From Venturia oleaginea (Eukaryota > Ascomycota > Dothideomycetes > Venturiales > Venturiaceae), in the NCBI GenBank assembly GCA_013176395.1, contig JABMLP010000025.1, forward strand, positions 496,001 through 560,000: DNA of 64,000 nucleotides, written 5' to 3'. Below the pieces are notes generated by a model. That model ran no database searches. It saw nothing but the letters and a program-made list of their open reading frames with translations, and was not told the DNA's origin. Numbering within the stretch: the stretch's first letter is position 1; each line of letters opens with the position of its first letter. A program made the translations under genes and the position numbers. Below, piece by piece: positions 20,591-31,545 of this stretch.

Positions 20591-22726
20591 ATGGAGACCC
20601 GCAGCAGAAAGAGGTGAGTCAATAGTCTCTCAGCCAGTACCAATGCCGAAATCCAGTGACCCAGCATTTCCATTCTACTTTTCATTCTCACTTTGGGGAG
20701 ATGATTGTCACACTAACAATACCTCAGGAAAGCTCTCAGCGGTGGACTAGATGACGCCATTGTCATTGAGAGCTCGCCCCCACGTCCAACCAAGCGCCAA
20801 AAATCTGCTGTACCGTCTCCACCAACACCAGCAAAGAGCCGTAAGCCTGCTGCTACCACTCCACGACGTGGAACAAAAAGCCGTCAACCTGTTACTCCAA
20901 CGCCAACTCGAACTCGTTCAGGAAAGAGCACTGGAACTTTCGCTCTAGACTCAAGCCCAATCTCCGCGCTTCCCGTCGTTGCACCGGTGCATATAGCAGC
21001 ACCCATGTCAGTGATACCCATAGAGGATCACTACCGCTGCAGATATCATCAAGACTATGAGAATCGTCGTAAGATTTGCAATGCTCAAACCTACTCGAAG
21101 ACACGCTGCCGATACAAAGCCGTTGGATCAAATGATAACATTCTATGGGAGTCAGGTCTCCTACCAGTGTGTTCCACACACAGACACTCACACATACGTA
21201 GAGGAGAATGTCAGGCGATTGCTGTTTGTGGCTACAAATGCTCAAGGCCAGTCGTGCTTGAGCCAGGACAAAGTCAATTATGTTCTCGCCACAAGGGCGA
21301 TCCACAGAACTGCCACCTTTCAAAACTGCCAACCGAGCTCCGTCTCCAGATATTCGAACTTTTGATACCTCCTGGCTCTGTTCCGGCAAAGACTATTCGC
21401 GGCTATGATGCCGACACGGGTATGCTGAAGGCACTCAAGTCGTATGCCACAGCCGCAGCGCTCCTGCGTGTCGACAAACAGACGTGTTCCGATGTCACAG
21501 CCCTGCTATATCAGTGCCCCGCGCGTCCCTTTGAGATCGAAGTGTCCGCAAGTTCAATGTGTGACTTTTCTGGTGCTTTGCTTCGACGCTAGCTAATAAA
21601 ACTGTAGTGATTTTGGCAAGAATGGATGGTACCTTACCCCATCTCTACTCGTGAGCTCTTCGCGTGGGGCTAAGCACGTCAATACTCTATCGAAGTGCCG
21701 TCTTGATCGGATCCGCTATGTCAAGATCAAGGTCCTCGGCAATCGTACCGATCCCCATCGACTCCACGCCTTGTTGGTAAACATCAGAAAGCTTCGTGAA
21801 GCCTTACAAGATGAACCAATCCTTGCCGAGGAAGCACAATTAAGTGATACCGACACTTCATGCCTTGCGAAGCTTGAGATCGAGTTGGTGTACGATGAAT
21901 TTGACTATTCAGAGGATGCCGAGCTCTATCCAAGTGAGATATTTGCCTTTTCAAGACTTATTCTGCAATTCTTCCGTAACCTCCCGGTGAACTTTACATG
22001 GTATATTGAGTGGAATGTCGAACAGGCCAGACGGTTCTATGGTCACTCAGTCCAGCAACACCCCAAAGAAGTCGAAGATGACCATGACCAAGAAGAAAGG
22101 AAAGATTACAAACATGAATGTTGACAAGGAGGAGTTTGACGCTGATGCGGCGAAGTTTCGGTCCTGGGCTAGAAGATTCAACTCCAAGACCATTGACACA
22201 TTCCTTAGGAGTACCTGGCAGCAATTTAAGGAACTGGAGTCGATGGTATCGGACCTGATGAACCTTAAGATGTTGCGCGAAGATGCTGGACACGCCACAT
22301 TTATGTATCATGCTCGCATTGCTCTGGAGACGAGGGATTCGGAGGTCCTGGACGCGATGAAAGCACAACTGCGCGAGGTTTCTCAGAAATACGTTGCTGC
22401 AAAGACGGCCCTCCTGCAAAGGGTGCAACAGAAGTTCCTACTTACGGATGAGCCTGGCGATGCACTTCACAGCCCCGAGGAGGTTCTCTACGATCCCTCA
22501 TCATACATGTCCTGGCCGTCAACGATTAACAAGCCGATTCGTAAGGGAAAACCTGACGAAGTTATTGGAGGCACTTTGGAGGAATATGTCGATGGTGATG
22601 GGAAGATGTACCAACTCCTTACACCAGACTTGGTATGTCCTTCCCGTGCTCCTTCAAGGAACGATGCTAATGTCGGTATAGTTGAGCCAACGGCGCAAGA
22701 CCAAGGCCCTAAAGGCCAGCAACTGA
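20591..22726 (+). CDS. F-box-like nuclear protein with cysteine-rich region
   Basis: Exons: 20591..20613, 20728..21558, 21608..about 22120 (with a frame problem), continuing to 22632, and 22682..22726. The N-terminus is basic and S/T-P-rich (METRSRKRKAL, PRPTKRQKS), typical of nuclear proteins. Residues about 115-215 hold many Cys/His (CRYH, CNAQ, CRYK, CSTHRH, CGYKCSR, CSRHKGD), perhaps a zinc module. Next comes SKLPTELRLQIFELLIP, an F-box-like/2EXR motif. The C-terminal part is helical, with FRSWARRFNSKTIDTFLR and long heptad stretches. Near 22020-22124 the reading must pass between two frames. A 40-nt intron with a weak GTCGAA donor or a one-base shift would each do it. The last intron has perfect GTATGT and TATAG ends. 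Confidence 0.65.
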
Positions 22727-23262
22727 AGTTAGTGATGGTGTGTATGGGGTGAAGATGACGAGCATGATAAAAGCATCTGAGCGGTTCTGGCCGTGCTTTC
22801 TACAGGGAAGGCATCTTAAGGGCTGATTTTTTTCTCATGTCAGAATGAAGCGGGGTACAGTGTGCTTGCTAAAAGTCAAGTTCAAAATGTAGCGATTGGT
22901 CTCGATGATGTGCAATGAAGATTTTGATGGCATCCTTGATACTTGAATGTACGACTTGACCTTCTTGTTATGCTTGGAAGCAGGACCGGTCACTATACGA
23001 GGTCTCTCAATTCTCGATTCAGCATGAATGAGACGTCGTGAAATTGTCAGATGACTGGAGGTTGGAAGCACATTAAAAGAGAGTGTAAGTTGAGGAAATA
23101 TGAAGTTTTTTTTGAGTGAATGAAGGCTTTTACGCTATACCGCATCGAGCTGTTTCGCTTCAAGGGTCTGCGGTCAAAAAGATGGGTGCTCCTCTCCATT
23201 TCTCTGGTTTTCAACGACTATGTAACCTCACACTGCCACTACCATTATCTCCTCCCACTCCC
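22727..23262 (+). promoter_or_regulatory. Upstream region of the mitochondrial protein gene
   Basis: About 540 bp between two same-strand genes. An open frame reaches back to 23116 but starts with GTG. The ATGs at 23182 and 23263 are the realistic starts. No repeat or RNA gene is seen. Confidence 0.35.
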
Positions 23263-25431
23263 ATGAATACAGTCCTCTGGCAGTCATCATGGCGGCCGCA
23301 CTCCCATCTTCGCCATGTGCCACATCCCACTCTCCTCCGGCGCGGCTTCTCACTTTCGGCCCATCGCCGCGCCCTCCCCCTCGTACAGGCCGTCAACTTC
23401 AGGAAGCAGCTGAATATGGCTGCCAATTACAAGGTGCTACAGTGGAATGAGCGTCTGGATTGGAAGATGACGAAGGAGTTCATGGAGAATTACAAGATTG
23501 ATACGCTGAAAATCTTTCCGGGCGTGGTCAAGGAACAGCTGGTTAACCCTGTGCAGGGCAAGAAGGGTTTGGACAAGGCAAAGAAGGCTTATGCTCTGAT
23601 GATGGGCGCCGGCGGTAAAGATGTCGCTCTGAGAAAGGCGGTGGGCGATATTAGGAAGGAGCCGGACCTTGATACAAGAATTCGGGAGCAGGCTGCTCAA
23701 GGGGAGGCTGATGCCACAGCCAACGATGCTCTCACCACTGAACTCAACAAGGAGATGCCCGCATGTGTGCCATTACCCGACAAAATTATCACCCTCAAGG
23801 ACACGAATCTTTATGAGGCACTCAAATATGTCAGACCTGGCCACTTCCTAGTCCCATCGGAAACCGTACCAAAAAGCCTCAGACAGCTACCAAATGGACG
23901 AATCTCCTCGTTCGATATCGTTCCCGTCAAACAAACAAAACTCACCATCGTAAATATCGCCAGATTCGCATTTATGCCGAACAGTCCCAAAGACCATTTC
24001 ATCCATACCTTGCATACGATGTGGACTCATTTCCTGAAAAGTCACCATGTCACTGCTCAGATGATGTTCAGAGCCAAAGCAAAAGACCAAGGATTGAACT
24101 TTGATTGGATGTGGAACAACTGCGTACACTTGAGACCAGAGGTTTTGCAACGAGCTTTACCTTCGACTAGCCGACTTGCCCTTGGGCCCCTAACGAACGG
24201 GAATGAAATGACTTGGCTCGTCGTCGCACGCCAGAATTCAATCGACTACAAAGCACGATGGAAGGCCCGTCAGATGGAGCAGACGAAGCTCTTGAACTCG
24301 GGCAGAGGAATGCTTCCAAAAGAGGAGCGCAAACTGGTGAAGGTGGAACTCAAACGTCAGCTCAAGACCGGCGAAGGATATGCAAACTCTATGATCGCGG
24401 TCTCGCCAATGGCCATGTCAGTGGCGCGATTAGGAATTCATCGCAGGATTGACGACCTTCTTTTCAAATACGAAAAGTTGCACAATAATATCAGGTCTTA
24501 TGTTGGGACAAGATATGGAAGTGGTCGAATGATGGACCGAAACGAACGGAATGTGGTTAACCGGCTTGTTCGCATGATAACGGTCGCCGAGCTGAAGCAT
24601 ACTCCGAAAGCGTTTATTCCAAACCGGGATATGAAATTCGCACAGCTTAAGGCAGCTACATCCGAGGCCGAGACTGAAAGTCACGAGTCGGAAAGAGACG
24701 AGGCACACAAAGAACGATTTGTGATGGCGAAGCATGGGGAAGAAGGAACCGAGACAGCGAAGTATGTGAAGGAGAGGGACGAGGTCGCTGCAGAGGACAA
24801 AATCGAGACACTGAAGAAGATGGCACAGGAAGACTGGGAAGAAGACGATCCGTTGAATTCACTCTCAAGTCGTGGAGTGATCATTGCGAATGGCGTAGTG
24901 GAGCGACTTCAGAATGAACGAGATCAACCACGAGAGGAAATCAAGCAACTCAGACCATCTGCAGCAACATCCACTCCAGCCTCCGCTACCACTTCAGGTT
25001 CTGCATCACCACGGAATGAGTTTGGTATTCCGGATGAAGAGTACCGGCGAGGGCTAAGTTACGTTGTAGCCAGCGAGCTACCAGGAGAACCCGAGGATCA
25101 TACACGTGCCGAAGACCACGACGATACCTCGACCTCACGCGACTCAAACGTCGAACCCTTTCTCCCCATCGGGGGCATCGGCTCCGACATCATCTTCAGG
25201 ACACAGTATAAACCGGAACGCCCGGTTTCGCAGACCATTTCGAGATCATTGTTCAAAGAGAGCGAAAAGAGCAAAAAGAGCAAAGGTGCACCGAAAAAGA
25301 AACCGCCTAAGAAAAAGGAAGTGGATGGATTTGGCTATGATATGAATGGGTCGATTAAGCCTTCGAATAATACGAAGCATCTCCTGTTGGGCGCTTTTAA
25401 GATGGATTATACTGCTGCTGGGGAGAAGTGA
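23263..25431 (+). CDS. Large mitochondrial-type fungal protein, function unknown
   Basis: A single exon of 722 aa from ATG 23263. The start is chosen because it opens a classical matrix-targeting presequence (MNTVLWQSSWRPHSHL followed by LLRRGFSLSAHRRAL). ATG 23182 would add 27 residues ahead of it. The middle, about 150-430, looks folded, with blocks such as YEALKYVRPGHFLVPSE, NIARFAFMPNSPKDHFIHTL, FLKSHHVTAQMMFRAK and MTWLVVARQNSIDYKARW. The last 250 residues are highly charged (Glu/Lys-rich), then Ser/Thr-rich, then a Lys-rich SKKSKGAPKKKPPKKK stretch. I recognise no enzyme motif. RNA or ribosome association would fit the composition but is a guess. Confidence 0.75.
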   Translation: MNTVLWQSSWRPHSHLRHVPHPTLLRRGFSLSAHRRALPLVQAVNFRKQLNMAANYKVLQWNERLDWKMTKEFMENYKIDTLKIFPGVVKEQLVNPVQGKKGLDKAKKAYALMMGAGGKDVALRKAVGDIRKEPDLDTRIREQAAQGEADATANDALTTELNKEMPACVPLPDKIITLKDTNLYEALKYVRPGHFLVPSETVPKSLRQLPNGRISSFDIVPVKQTKLTIVNIARFAFMPNSPKDHFIHTLHTMWTHFLKSHHVTAQMMFRAKAKDQGLNFDWMWNNCVHLRPEVLQRALPSTSRLALGPLTNGNEMTWLVVARQNSIDYKARWKARQMEQTKLLNSGRGMLPKEERKLVKVELKRQLKTGEGYANSMIAVSPMAMSVARLGIHRRIDDLLFKYEKLHNNIRSYVGTRYGSGRMMDRNERNVVNRLVRMITVAELKHTPKAFIPNRDMKFAQLKAATSEAETESHESERDEAHKERFVMAKHGEEGTETAKYVKERDEVAAEDKIETLKKMAQEDWEEDDPLNSLSSRGVIIANGVVERLQNERDQPREEIKQLRPSAATSTPASATTSGSASPRNEFGIPDEEYRRGLSYVVASELPGEPEDHTRAEDHDDTSTSRDSNVEPFLPIGGIGSDIIFRTQYKPERPVSQTISRSLFKESEKSKKSKGAPKKKPPKKKEVDGFGYDMNGSIKPSNNTKHLLLGAFKMDYTAAGEK

Positions 25432-26394
25432 GGACGAGGGAAATGGTATTTCGGTGGTGTTTGGTCTACTTTTCGATGGAGCTTCAAGCAAGACATCGAT
25501 GTCTTCAGTGCTGAGTATGCTATGCTCTGTTGGGCTTGCCTTCGCCTTGGACGGGTTGTCCGGCGCTTGGGTCCGTTACTATACTAAAGGGTTGTAACAC
25601 TGGTTCGTTGGGAACGAATGAACATGAATGGCGAAATTGTGAGAAGAGATGATTTGATTGTATGAATAGGGTTTGTATGTACGAATCTTCTTATTTTCGC
25701 TGCTCGCTATTCAATCCGTATTAATGCTGTAGGCAAGAGATTAGTAGTCTTGGGCTGCTGTGGTTTATTTTAGAGCTTGTTCTTCAAGTCCCTGACATGA
25801 TGTTCTTGCTTGTTTTCCGTGAATGGAGAAGATACGATGCTGGTGGTTTCGCCTGGTGGTTGACCTGAACGGAGATCATGAATGAGTCTGGTGCTGGATG
25901 TCAGTGAGGATGAGATCGTGGGTACCTGGTCGACATTCTGGGAGTCGTTGTCAGACAGTGGGATTCCCAGTTTTCTGCCCTCTTTGGTATGCTTCTCAAG
26001 GTAGAGAGTATCCGACTTCGCATCGCCATCGATTCATTTTTGGACTGCCAAAACTAGCAACTTTGTACAATCTTTTTAGGATTTGGTGAGCGGTGAAGGG
26101 TTGTAAATTAATGGCTTGATTGTGTCTGGGTTCCGAAAAGGGTCGTCAGTAGGTGAGCTCGATCCAGTTATTTTCTTGTTGCACCGCGGATAGAGACTAA
26201 TTAAAAAGGGATTGCAGAAATCTAAAACTCCATGGTGGAAGTCTATATCTCTAGATGTTTATCCGTCCGATCTCGAGTTCTTTTGTGTACCGTCCCTTTC
26301 CAGTTATAGACAACCAACTTTTCAACTCCCGTCCGTGTCCATCACCATCACCATGGCCATGATATCTTCGAAACCTCCAGTAGGCTCTGATATC
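25432..26394. other. Convergent intergenic region of about 960 bp
   Basis: It lies between the mitochondrial protein (+) and the secreted repeat protein (-), both ending here. Short frames only. CAYCAYCAY-type runs near 26335-26360 are simple sequence. No transposon scar or RNA gene is recognised. Confidence 0.4.
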
Positions 26395-28302
26395 TTATAA
26401 CATGCACCTATCCACACCCGGACCCCTACAGCACCAGATACTCCTCACCGCACCACCCATTTTAGCCTGAAACCCGTCTTCATTGACAAAGACGTCGAGA
26501 TTTGGTTCGGAGCGGGCAATATGGACGCTTGGGCCCTCGCAGCCTTCGTTAAGGTAAAGGAAGCAGCTCATATCTCCTGTGAGCTTGATGGAGTGAGCGG
26601 AGAAGAGGGTGTTGCTCTTTCTGAGGCAGGAGCTGGGGCCAGAATTGATGTTGAGATCTACGCAGTGCTTGTAGTCTGTGCCTTCGCAGGCTTGGAAGTT
26701 TAGGAGGGTTGCTGATGTCGTGATTGGGGATGGCGATGCGACCGGAGCTGGCGATGTGTCCGATCTCTTCAGCATGCGACGGGGACTTGCTCCAGGACGG
26801 ATGAGGACACCGTTGTCACAGAGACAGGTGTTCTTGCAGTCTGCTTTGCCCATGCCATGGCAACACCACACGCTTAGGATGTTACCCTCCATGTTGGCGG
26901 TGACGCTGCCCTCGTTTGGGAAGTAGTCTAGACGTGGCTCCGACTTGGTGATGATGATGTTGTCTCCCTTGCAATCCCTGTTTCTGTACAGCACGCAACT
27001 CTGATCTTGAAGGAGCACGATGGACGCCGTGGAAGCGAGGAGAGCCAGCTGACCATCGTCATTCATGCAAAGGCCGTTTTCGAGACGGGGCCAGAGGGCG
27101 CAGTTTTTGTAGTCTCTTTCTACGCAGGTTTGGAGGGTAAATTTACCGTGTTCGTCGTTGGTTGAGATGATGTGCTCGCCAGTGACTGATCGGGGTGCTG
27201 TTTCCACGCTGCGAACTGCGACACCACTGGCCGCGACGTTTGAAGACTCTGCTGCCTCGCTGTGACCGGAAATACCACCAGCACCAGGCAGCGGGGTGAG
27301 TCCATGATCACAGAGACAAGATCCATTGCAACCTTCCTTGTCACTGTAGCCGGCACAGCACAATAAACTACCCACTTGGTTCTCCATATTAACTGTCACG
27401 CCGCCCTCATTGGGAAACCAATCTAGACGTGGCTCCGACAGGGTTATGATGACGTTGTCGCCGTTGCAGCCTTGTGAGTTGCGGTGTAAGACGCATTGTT
27501 GGTCGCGGCTAAGAATCATGGATTTAGTCTTGGAAAGGTTGCGGTTGTCCTTGCCTGCCAGGCACTCACCACCTCGCATTCCTGACCATAGGTAGCAGTC
27601 CACGTAGTCTCGGCCCTGGCAGGTCTCGAGGGTGAAGTCCAGGGCGGTGTTTGTGGATGGGTCTATGTCTGGGTCAGTTGATTCTACACGCGTAGGAAAA
27701 GCTTGGGAATCTCAGCCCGCTCCAGGATCTAAAGATGGTGACTGACTTGCAATCCCAGCCGATTCCGAGTTAACACGCTTCTCGAGGACTTGCGTGCTTG
27801 GTTCCTCACGCTCCCCCAAGGCCTCTGCAGCCAGTTCCTCACGCTTCACCTTGTTCGGCCGGGGGGTGCCAGAAGCACACTTGAAGCTCCGAATCTTATT
27901 GTTCAACCGAGAGTTCCGAGGACGATCATTAGGACCCTCAGAGAACCAATCCACATCGCGTTGACCCCAATAAGTGCCATCATACGGACCAGCATTGTAG
28001 TCGCATTGACGAGCAGAGAAGAATTTGCATTCTTGGCCAGCGGGGAACACGACTGAGGAGATGCCATCACCGAACATGCCCATGTCGCCGGCGTCAACGA
28101 CATCGAAGCAGACACTCTCGCATGTGACGTAGACGTGGCAGTAGCCGAGCCAGTCGTAGTCGGCGCAGAGGGAGGCTGAGACTTTAATGCAGTCGGCGGT
28201 GAAGTCGGTGGTCTTGACGTTGGTCAGGTCTTGATCGACGGGTATAGCGAGAGTGATGGAGACCAAGGCGGCTAGAGCCGTGGTCATGGTGAAGAGCTTC
28301 AT
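26395..28302 (-). CDS. Secreted cysteine-rich protein with three tandem repeats
   Basis: Two exons, complement(26395..27683, 27747..28302), encode 614 aa. The 63-nt intron has GTCAGT and GTGTAG ends. MKLFTMTTALAALVSITLAIP is a clear signal peptide. Residues 35-155 form an unrelated Cys-rich N-domain (about nine Cys). Three repeats of about 100 residues follow. Each has a C..xDYxxC start, a QxC-x-LYRN-xxCxGDN core, the hallmark SEPRLDxFPNEG or a close variant, a V-x-ANM step and a WCC end; repeats 1 and 2 also have a terminal CLCD(H/N)G. Repeats are joined by Ser/Ala/Pro-rich linkers. The layout recalls small beta-sandwich (crystallin-like) domains, but this is inference from pattern only. Secretion, cysteine richness and proximity to a transposon island are effector-like features. 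Confidence 0.75.
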
Positions 28303-29004
28303 GATGAATGAGTGTTGCACTGTTGATGCTATGGTCAGGTAAGTTTTCGACCGTTACGATGGGAAATGGTGTGGAGCAATATGAACTGTTGAGAGTTACT
28401 GACCAGAGTCTAAAGGAAATGAAGTTGTGGATGTTGATGTAAAGATGAAGAGCCTCTTTTATCTCCGTTTCTCTCTCTCTCACCTCAACACGAACCGGAG
28501 ACGGGTCCGCGAAGGTCTAACATTAGGCTTGAGTTACCAGGCCACTTGATTCATAACACTGGAGGGCAAGAGTCTCATTTTGAGCTCATCCTTTAAGTAT
28601 CGTCAAGAAGCATTACACAGCGGGTTGTGGCGGTACGGTTGATAAAAGCCACCATGATTAAGTGTGTGGAAAGATATACCGGCTTCATTCCAACAGTATC
28701 AAACCAAGCTATGTGCCTGTGATATCCTAGCTCTTTCGCTGAATCCCTCCGCCAGGACTTGGTCAAGCCTTCACAAGTACGGGCACCCTCAATAATAGAA
28801 TCACGTATTGCTTAATAAAGGCGCCTGTAAAACTGCTAACGACGATTGAGGACTTTGGGCCTATTTCGATCCCTCGAAGGTATACAACACTCCATCTGGA
28901 GAAGTGGATATCAATGGTGACTACGTTCACTAGCTCAAAGCTGAGGATGCCTAGAACAATTGGAAGAATATTCGACCCTGGTAACTAAGCCTCAGCGTAT
29001 TGTA
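28303..29004. other. Promoter side of the secreted protein and island edge
   Basis: About 700 bp holding the upstream region of the secreted-protein gene. CT/GA-rich simple sequence occurs around 28455-28490, and a possible 5' UTR intron donor (CAGTAACTC side) near 28400. The part beyond 28500 has no coding signal. Together with the P450 relic next door it marks the start of the decayed island. Confidence 0.35.
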
Positions 29005-29862
29005 CTAAGAAGCTGTTCCGATCACCCTCACTCTCACACCTCTACTTTCTGCTCCTGAAGCCGCAGTGAAGAAATCAAGTCTCATCTCAACATCAGTAAA
29101 TATAGCTTGGAAAAGCTCCAAGTTGAAGCTAGATACCAACCCACTGATGGTCATACATAGCTCTGCATACGCAACTCTGTATTCCATGGTCAAATCGACG
29201 GAACACGATGTCACGGGTTTAACTCACTTGATCCCAATACATTGCCTCGTCCCCTTGCCAAAAGCAACCTGATACCTATCTAGCCGATGCTCACCACTCC
29301 ATCTTTCAGGCCTGAATGGGGAGGTTCGGGAAAGATGGATGGATCTTTGAGGACGGAGTAAGGTTCCATGAATATATTACTCTCCTTTGGGAAATTGTCC
29401 AGCCGTCATATTTGGCGACTTCGTTCTTCACACGTGGGAGACGGTTAGTGACGCTAAAGCTTGAGCGAAGACCTCCCTGGATCGTTGCGAGCTTGGGATA
29501 CATCAGTCGCAGGTAATCGAAGGCGGATGAGGTTGACCTAGTAAATACCGGATTTGCTCCAATCGCGTCAGACGCGATGCTCCCTCACTGATCTCCGTCT
29601 GCGTTGTCTCTGAAGCTCTTAGCTCTTCCCTCAGCTTTGCCAGGGACTTCTGGTTCTCGATTAAGTAGTACACAATCAACTCCAACGTCATAGCCGTCGT
29701 CCCAGCGCCAGCTCCAACTATGATGCAGGCCTTATCAGCGACCCTGTGTAGTTCTAAATCTTCCTTCGCCAAATCACTACTCTTCAACTCACGAAAAATG
29801 GTCTTACGTGTCTTCTCCACGTCCCCGCCACCGCCAACGACCTCGACAATATTATCCATCAC
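29005..29862 (-). pseudogene. Cytochrome P450 relic, 3' half
   Basis: On the minus strand the P450 landmarks appear in order. First TIFRELKSSDL and ADKACIIVGAGAGTTAMTL (I-helix, with AGAGTT in place of the usual A/G-G-x-E/D-T-T). Then TIQGGLRSSFSVTNRLPRV (K-helix region, expected ExxR altered to GGLR). Then DPSIFPEP and FRPERW. Last [10 protein letters not shown] (complete heme motif with its Cys) and AYAELCMTISGL. The parts lie in different frames: at least two shifts separate [12 protein letters not shown] and FRPERW, beyond plausible introns. A good intron (GTGAGT...ATACAG) still precedes AYAELC. Loss of the ExxR acid and the shifts make it non-functional. The 5' part lies beyond the nested transposons at 31311. 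Confidence 0.8.
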
Positions 29863-30074
29863 CTATGCTCTCTAGGGTGGCGAAAAAAGCGCTTTTAGGG
29901 GAACTCGTATGATATAAAGCACAACATGTTAATAACAGTTGTTAGCGTGATTTTAGCACCTAAACCCAATCAGGTATGACCTCGCTTCTAAACAGTACTT
30001 TAGCGAGTCCCATCTTGCCTAAAGACGGATCTAGCCTAGAATAGGAGCCTTACAAAGCTGAAAAATGTATATTA

Positions 30075-31199
30075 ACGTGTTTCACCATTCACTTGGCCAC
30101 CCCACTCACTTGGCCACCCAACCAAAAAGTCTAATCCCGTCGTACAATTATCGCGATAATGTCAACACCAACCCCCGGATCGGCTTGCAAAGAGGCTAGA
30201 TGACTTCTTGCGAAGCAGAGCTTTTAAACGAATCCAAATTTAAGTCAACGTCAAATCTCAGCGTCGTACGATATTCCTCGATCTACACTTCAGTCTCGTC
30301 TTCAAGGTGGTAAACCACGAAGCGAATCTAACCACCAAAAGAGAAAGTTGCAAATACATGAAGAGCAGGCTCTGGTTCAGTGGATCCTAGACCTTGATCG
30401 ACGAGGATTTCCGCCCCAAATTATCGACGTACGACGAATGGCAAACGCTTTACTCGAAAAACGCGGTACGAATCCTCCACCGTCATTAGTCGGGAAGAAC
30501 TGGGTATCCCGCTTCATCAACGCTCAGCCGGAGCTTTGTACGAAGTGGAATCGTAAATTCCATTCAAAGCGTGCAAAATGCGAAGATCCAGCGACAATCA
30601 ACGCGTGGTTTCAGCGTGTTGAAGAGACGCCCTCACCACCAGGTACACCCCATGGAGTAGCGCCACAGTGGACGTCAGAAACTCCTCGTACGATAGCTCA
30701 GCTTGAGCAGCAGGCTCAGCTCGACCGAAATCTTCTTCATCGCCAATCTCAGAGTCCAAGTAGTCAAGCAATTGGTCAACTCATCAAAGGATGTCAAGTC
30801 GCAATGAATTCAGCAGTAATACTTGCAGAAGAGAATAGGAAGCTTCGTACAGAGAACCAACGACGAAAACAGAAGCAACAGTATCGTAGACGATATATTG
30901 CATATGGAGGCGTTTTACAAGCTCAACAGGGTCAGCTCTTGGTCGAGGGATGCGAAAATAGCTCTAGAGATAGTGTTCAAGATCAGGAAGTCGTCGTACG
31001 ACAGCGAGCATTACCGACATGTAGTGGCTGCGGTATTCAAGGTCATAAGATTAATCGATGCCCAAATACGTAAAGAATGTATTGTTAGAATTATTTTAAT
31101 AAAAGCTGTATTGGTGGGAGGTTTATCGCACGATGACTTGAGATTTAGTGGTTGGGGTGGCCAAGTGAGTGGGGTGGCCAAGTGAGTGGTGAAACACGT
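30075..31199 (+). mobile_element. Pogo/Fot1-family element with internal deletion
   Basis: The 1125-bp element is bounded by TA on both sides (30073-30074 and 31200-31201), the target duplication of Tc1/mariner-pogo transposons. The terminal inverted repeats are about 47 bp with one mismatch: ACGTGTTTCACCATTCACTT at the left and its complement with C for T at the right. Inside each end the block CACTTGGCCACCC is repeated twice in tandem, a likely transposase-binding array. The element is nested in the hAT-like MITE. It carries one frame (30228-31073) that lacks the DDE catalytic domain, so it cannot move by itself. Confidence 0.85.
30228..31073 (+). pseudogene. Truncated pogo transposase: DNA-binding ends without DDE core
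   Basis: The open frame runs from just after a TAA at 30225-30227 to the stop at 31071-31073 and has no ATG near its start. In order: a Psq/CENP-B-type helix-turn-helix (ISASYDIPRSTLQSRL), an HTH_Tnp_Tc5 domain (EEQALVQWILDLDRRGFPP... LVGKNWVSRFI), the usual DPATINAWFQRVEE, then directly the post-catalytic region (PQWTSETPRTIAQLEQQA), a basic coiled coil, and a terminal zinc knuckle CSGCGIQGHKINRC (C-x2-C-x4-H-x4-C). About 250-300 residues with the catalytic Asp residues are gone, yet the frame is kept. If translated, it would be a DNA-binding protein without nuclease. Upstream stops suggest that at least the start has decayed. Confidence 0.75.
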
Positions 31200-31310
31200 T
31201 ACGCTAAGACTGTGATTTACCTGATATTTTCGTCAAAATCACTGCTTTGTAAAGTTAGCACGTAAAAAGCGTTACTAATACAAAGTGATTGACAGGGTGT
31301 TGCCACCCTA

Positions 31311-31545
31311 CTGCTCTCCACTCCAGAACATAGTATAAGATTGGCACCATGATCTTTACTTAACTACATTGCAATTTTGCTTCGCAATTTTGCAATGGAG
31401 CTATGTATCCACTGAATGACTCTCCAGAATTGCGCACTTTGGAACACATGGCGCATCACCTCAGTTCATTGAAAGATAGAAGCTGGCATGAAGAATTAGC
31501 TTTCTGAGATGAGAGCATCTTCCGGCGAGGTTGTTTGTTTTGATC
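31311..31545 (-). pseudogene. P450 relic, part upstream of the transposon nest
   Basis: Removing the nested elements joins this segment to the 3' P450 relic through the duplicated target (GAGAGCA on the minus strand). Reading upstream gives a RAxVMDNIVEV joint with a TAG where a Gln would fit, and before it stretches resembling the F-G region of fungal P450s (PEDALISES, ASIFQ, HVFQSAQFWRVIQWI), broken by several stops. The match is weaker than for the 3' half. The N-terminal membrane anchor is not seen. Confidence 0.4.

Larger units (their letters stand above)
29873..31310. mobile_element. hAT-like MITE, split by a later insertion
   Basis: The ends are inverted: TAGGGTGGC at 29873-29881 and GCCACCCTA at 31302-31310, a perfect 9-bp pair that continues with weak similarity. 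The flanking 8-mers are ATGCTCTC (29865-29872) and CTGCTCTC (31311-31318), identical at seven of eight bases. An 8-bp duplication is typical of hAT transposons. Without the nested pogo element the unit is about 313 bp and encodes nothing, so it is a non-autonomous MITE. It interrupts the P450 gene. Confidence 0.65.

Noticed and set aside
23116..23262. N-terminal extension of the mitochondrial protein
   Set aside because: It begins with GTG, and the targeting presequence starts cleanly at the ATG at 23263.
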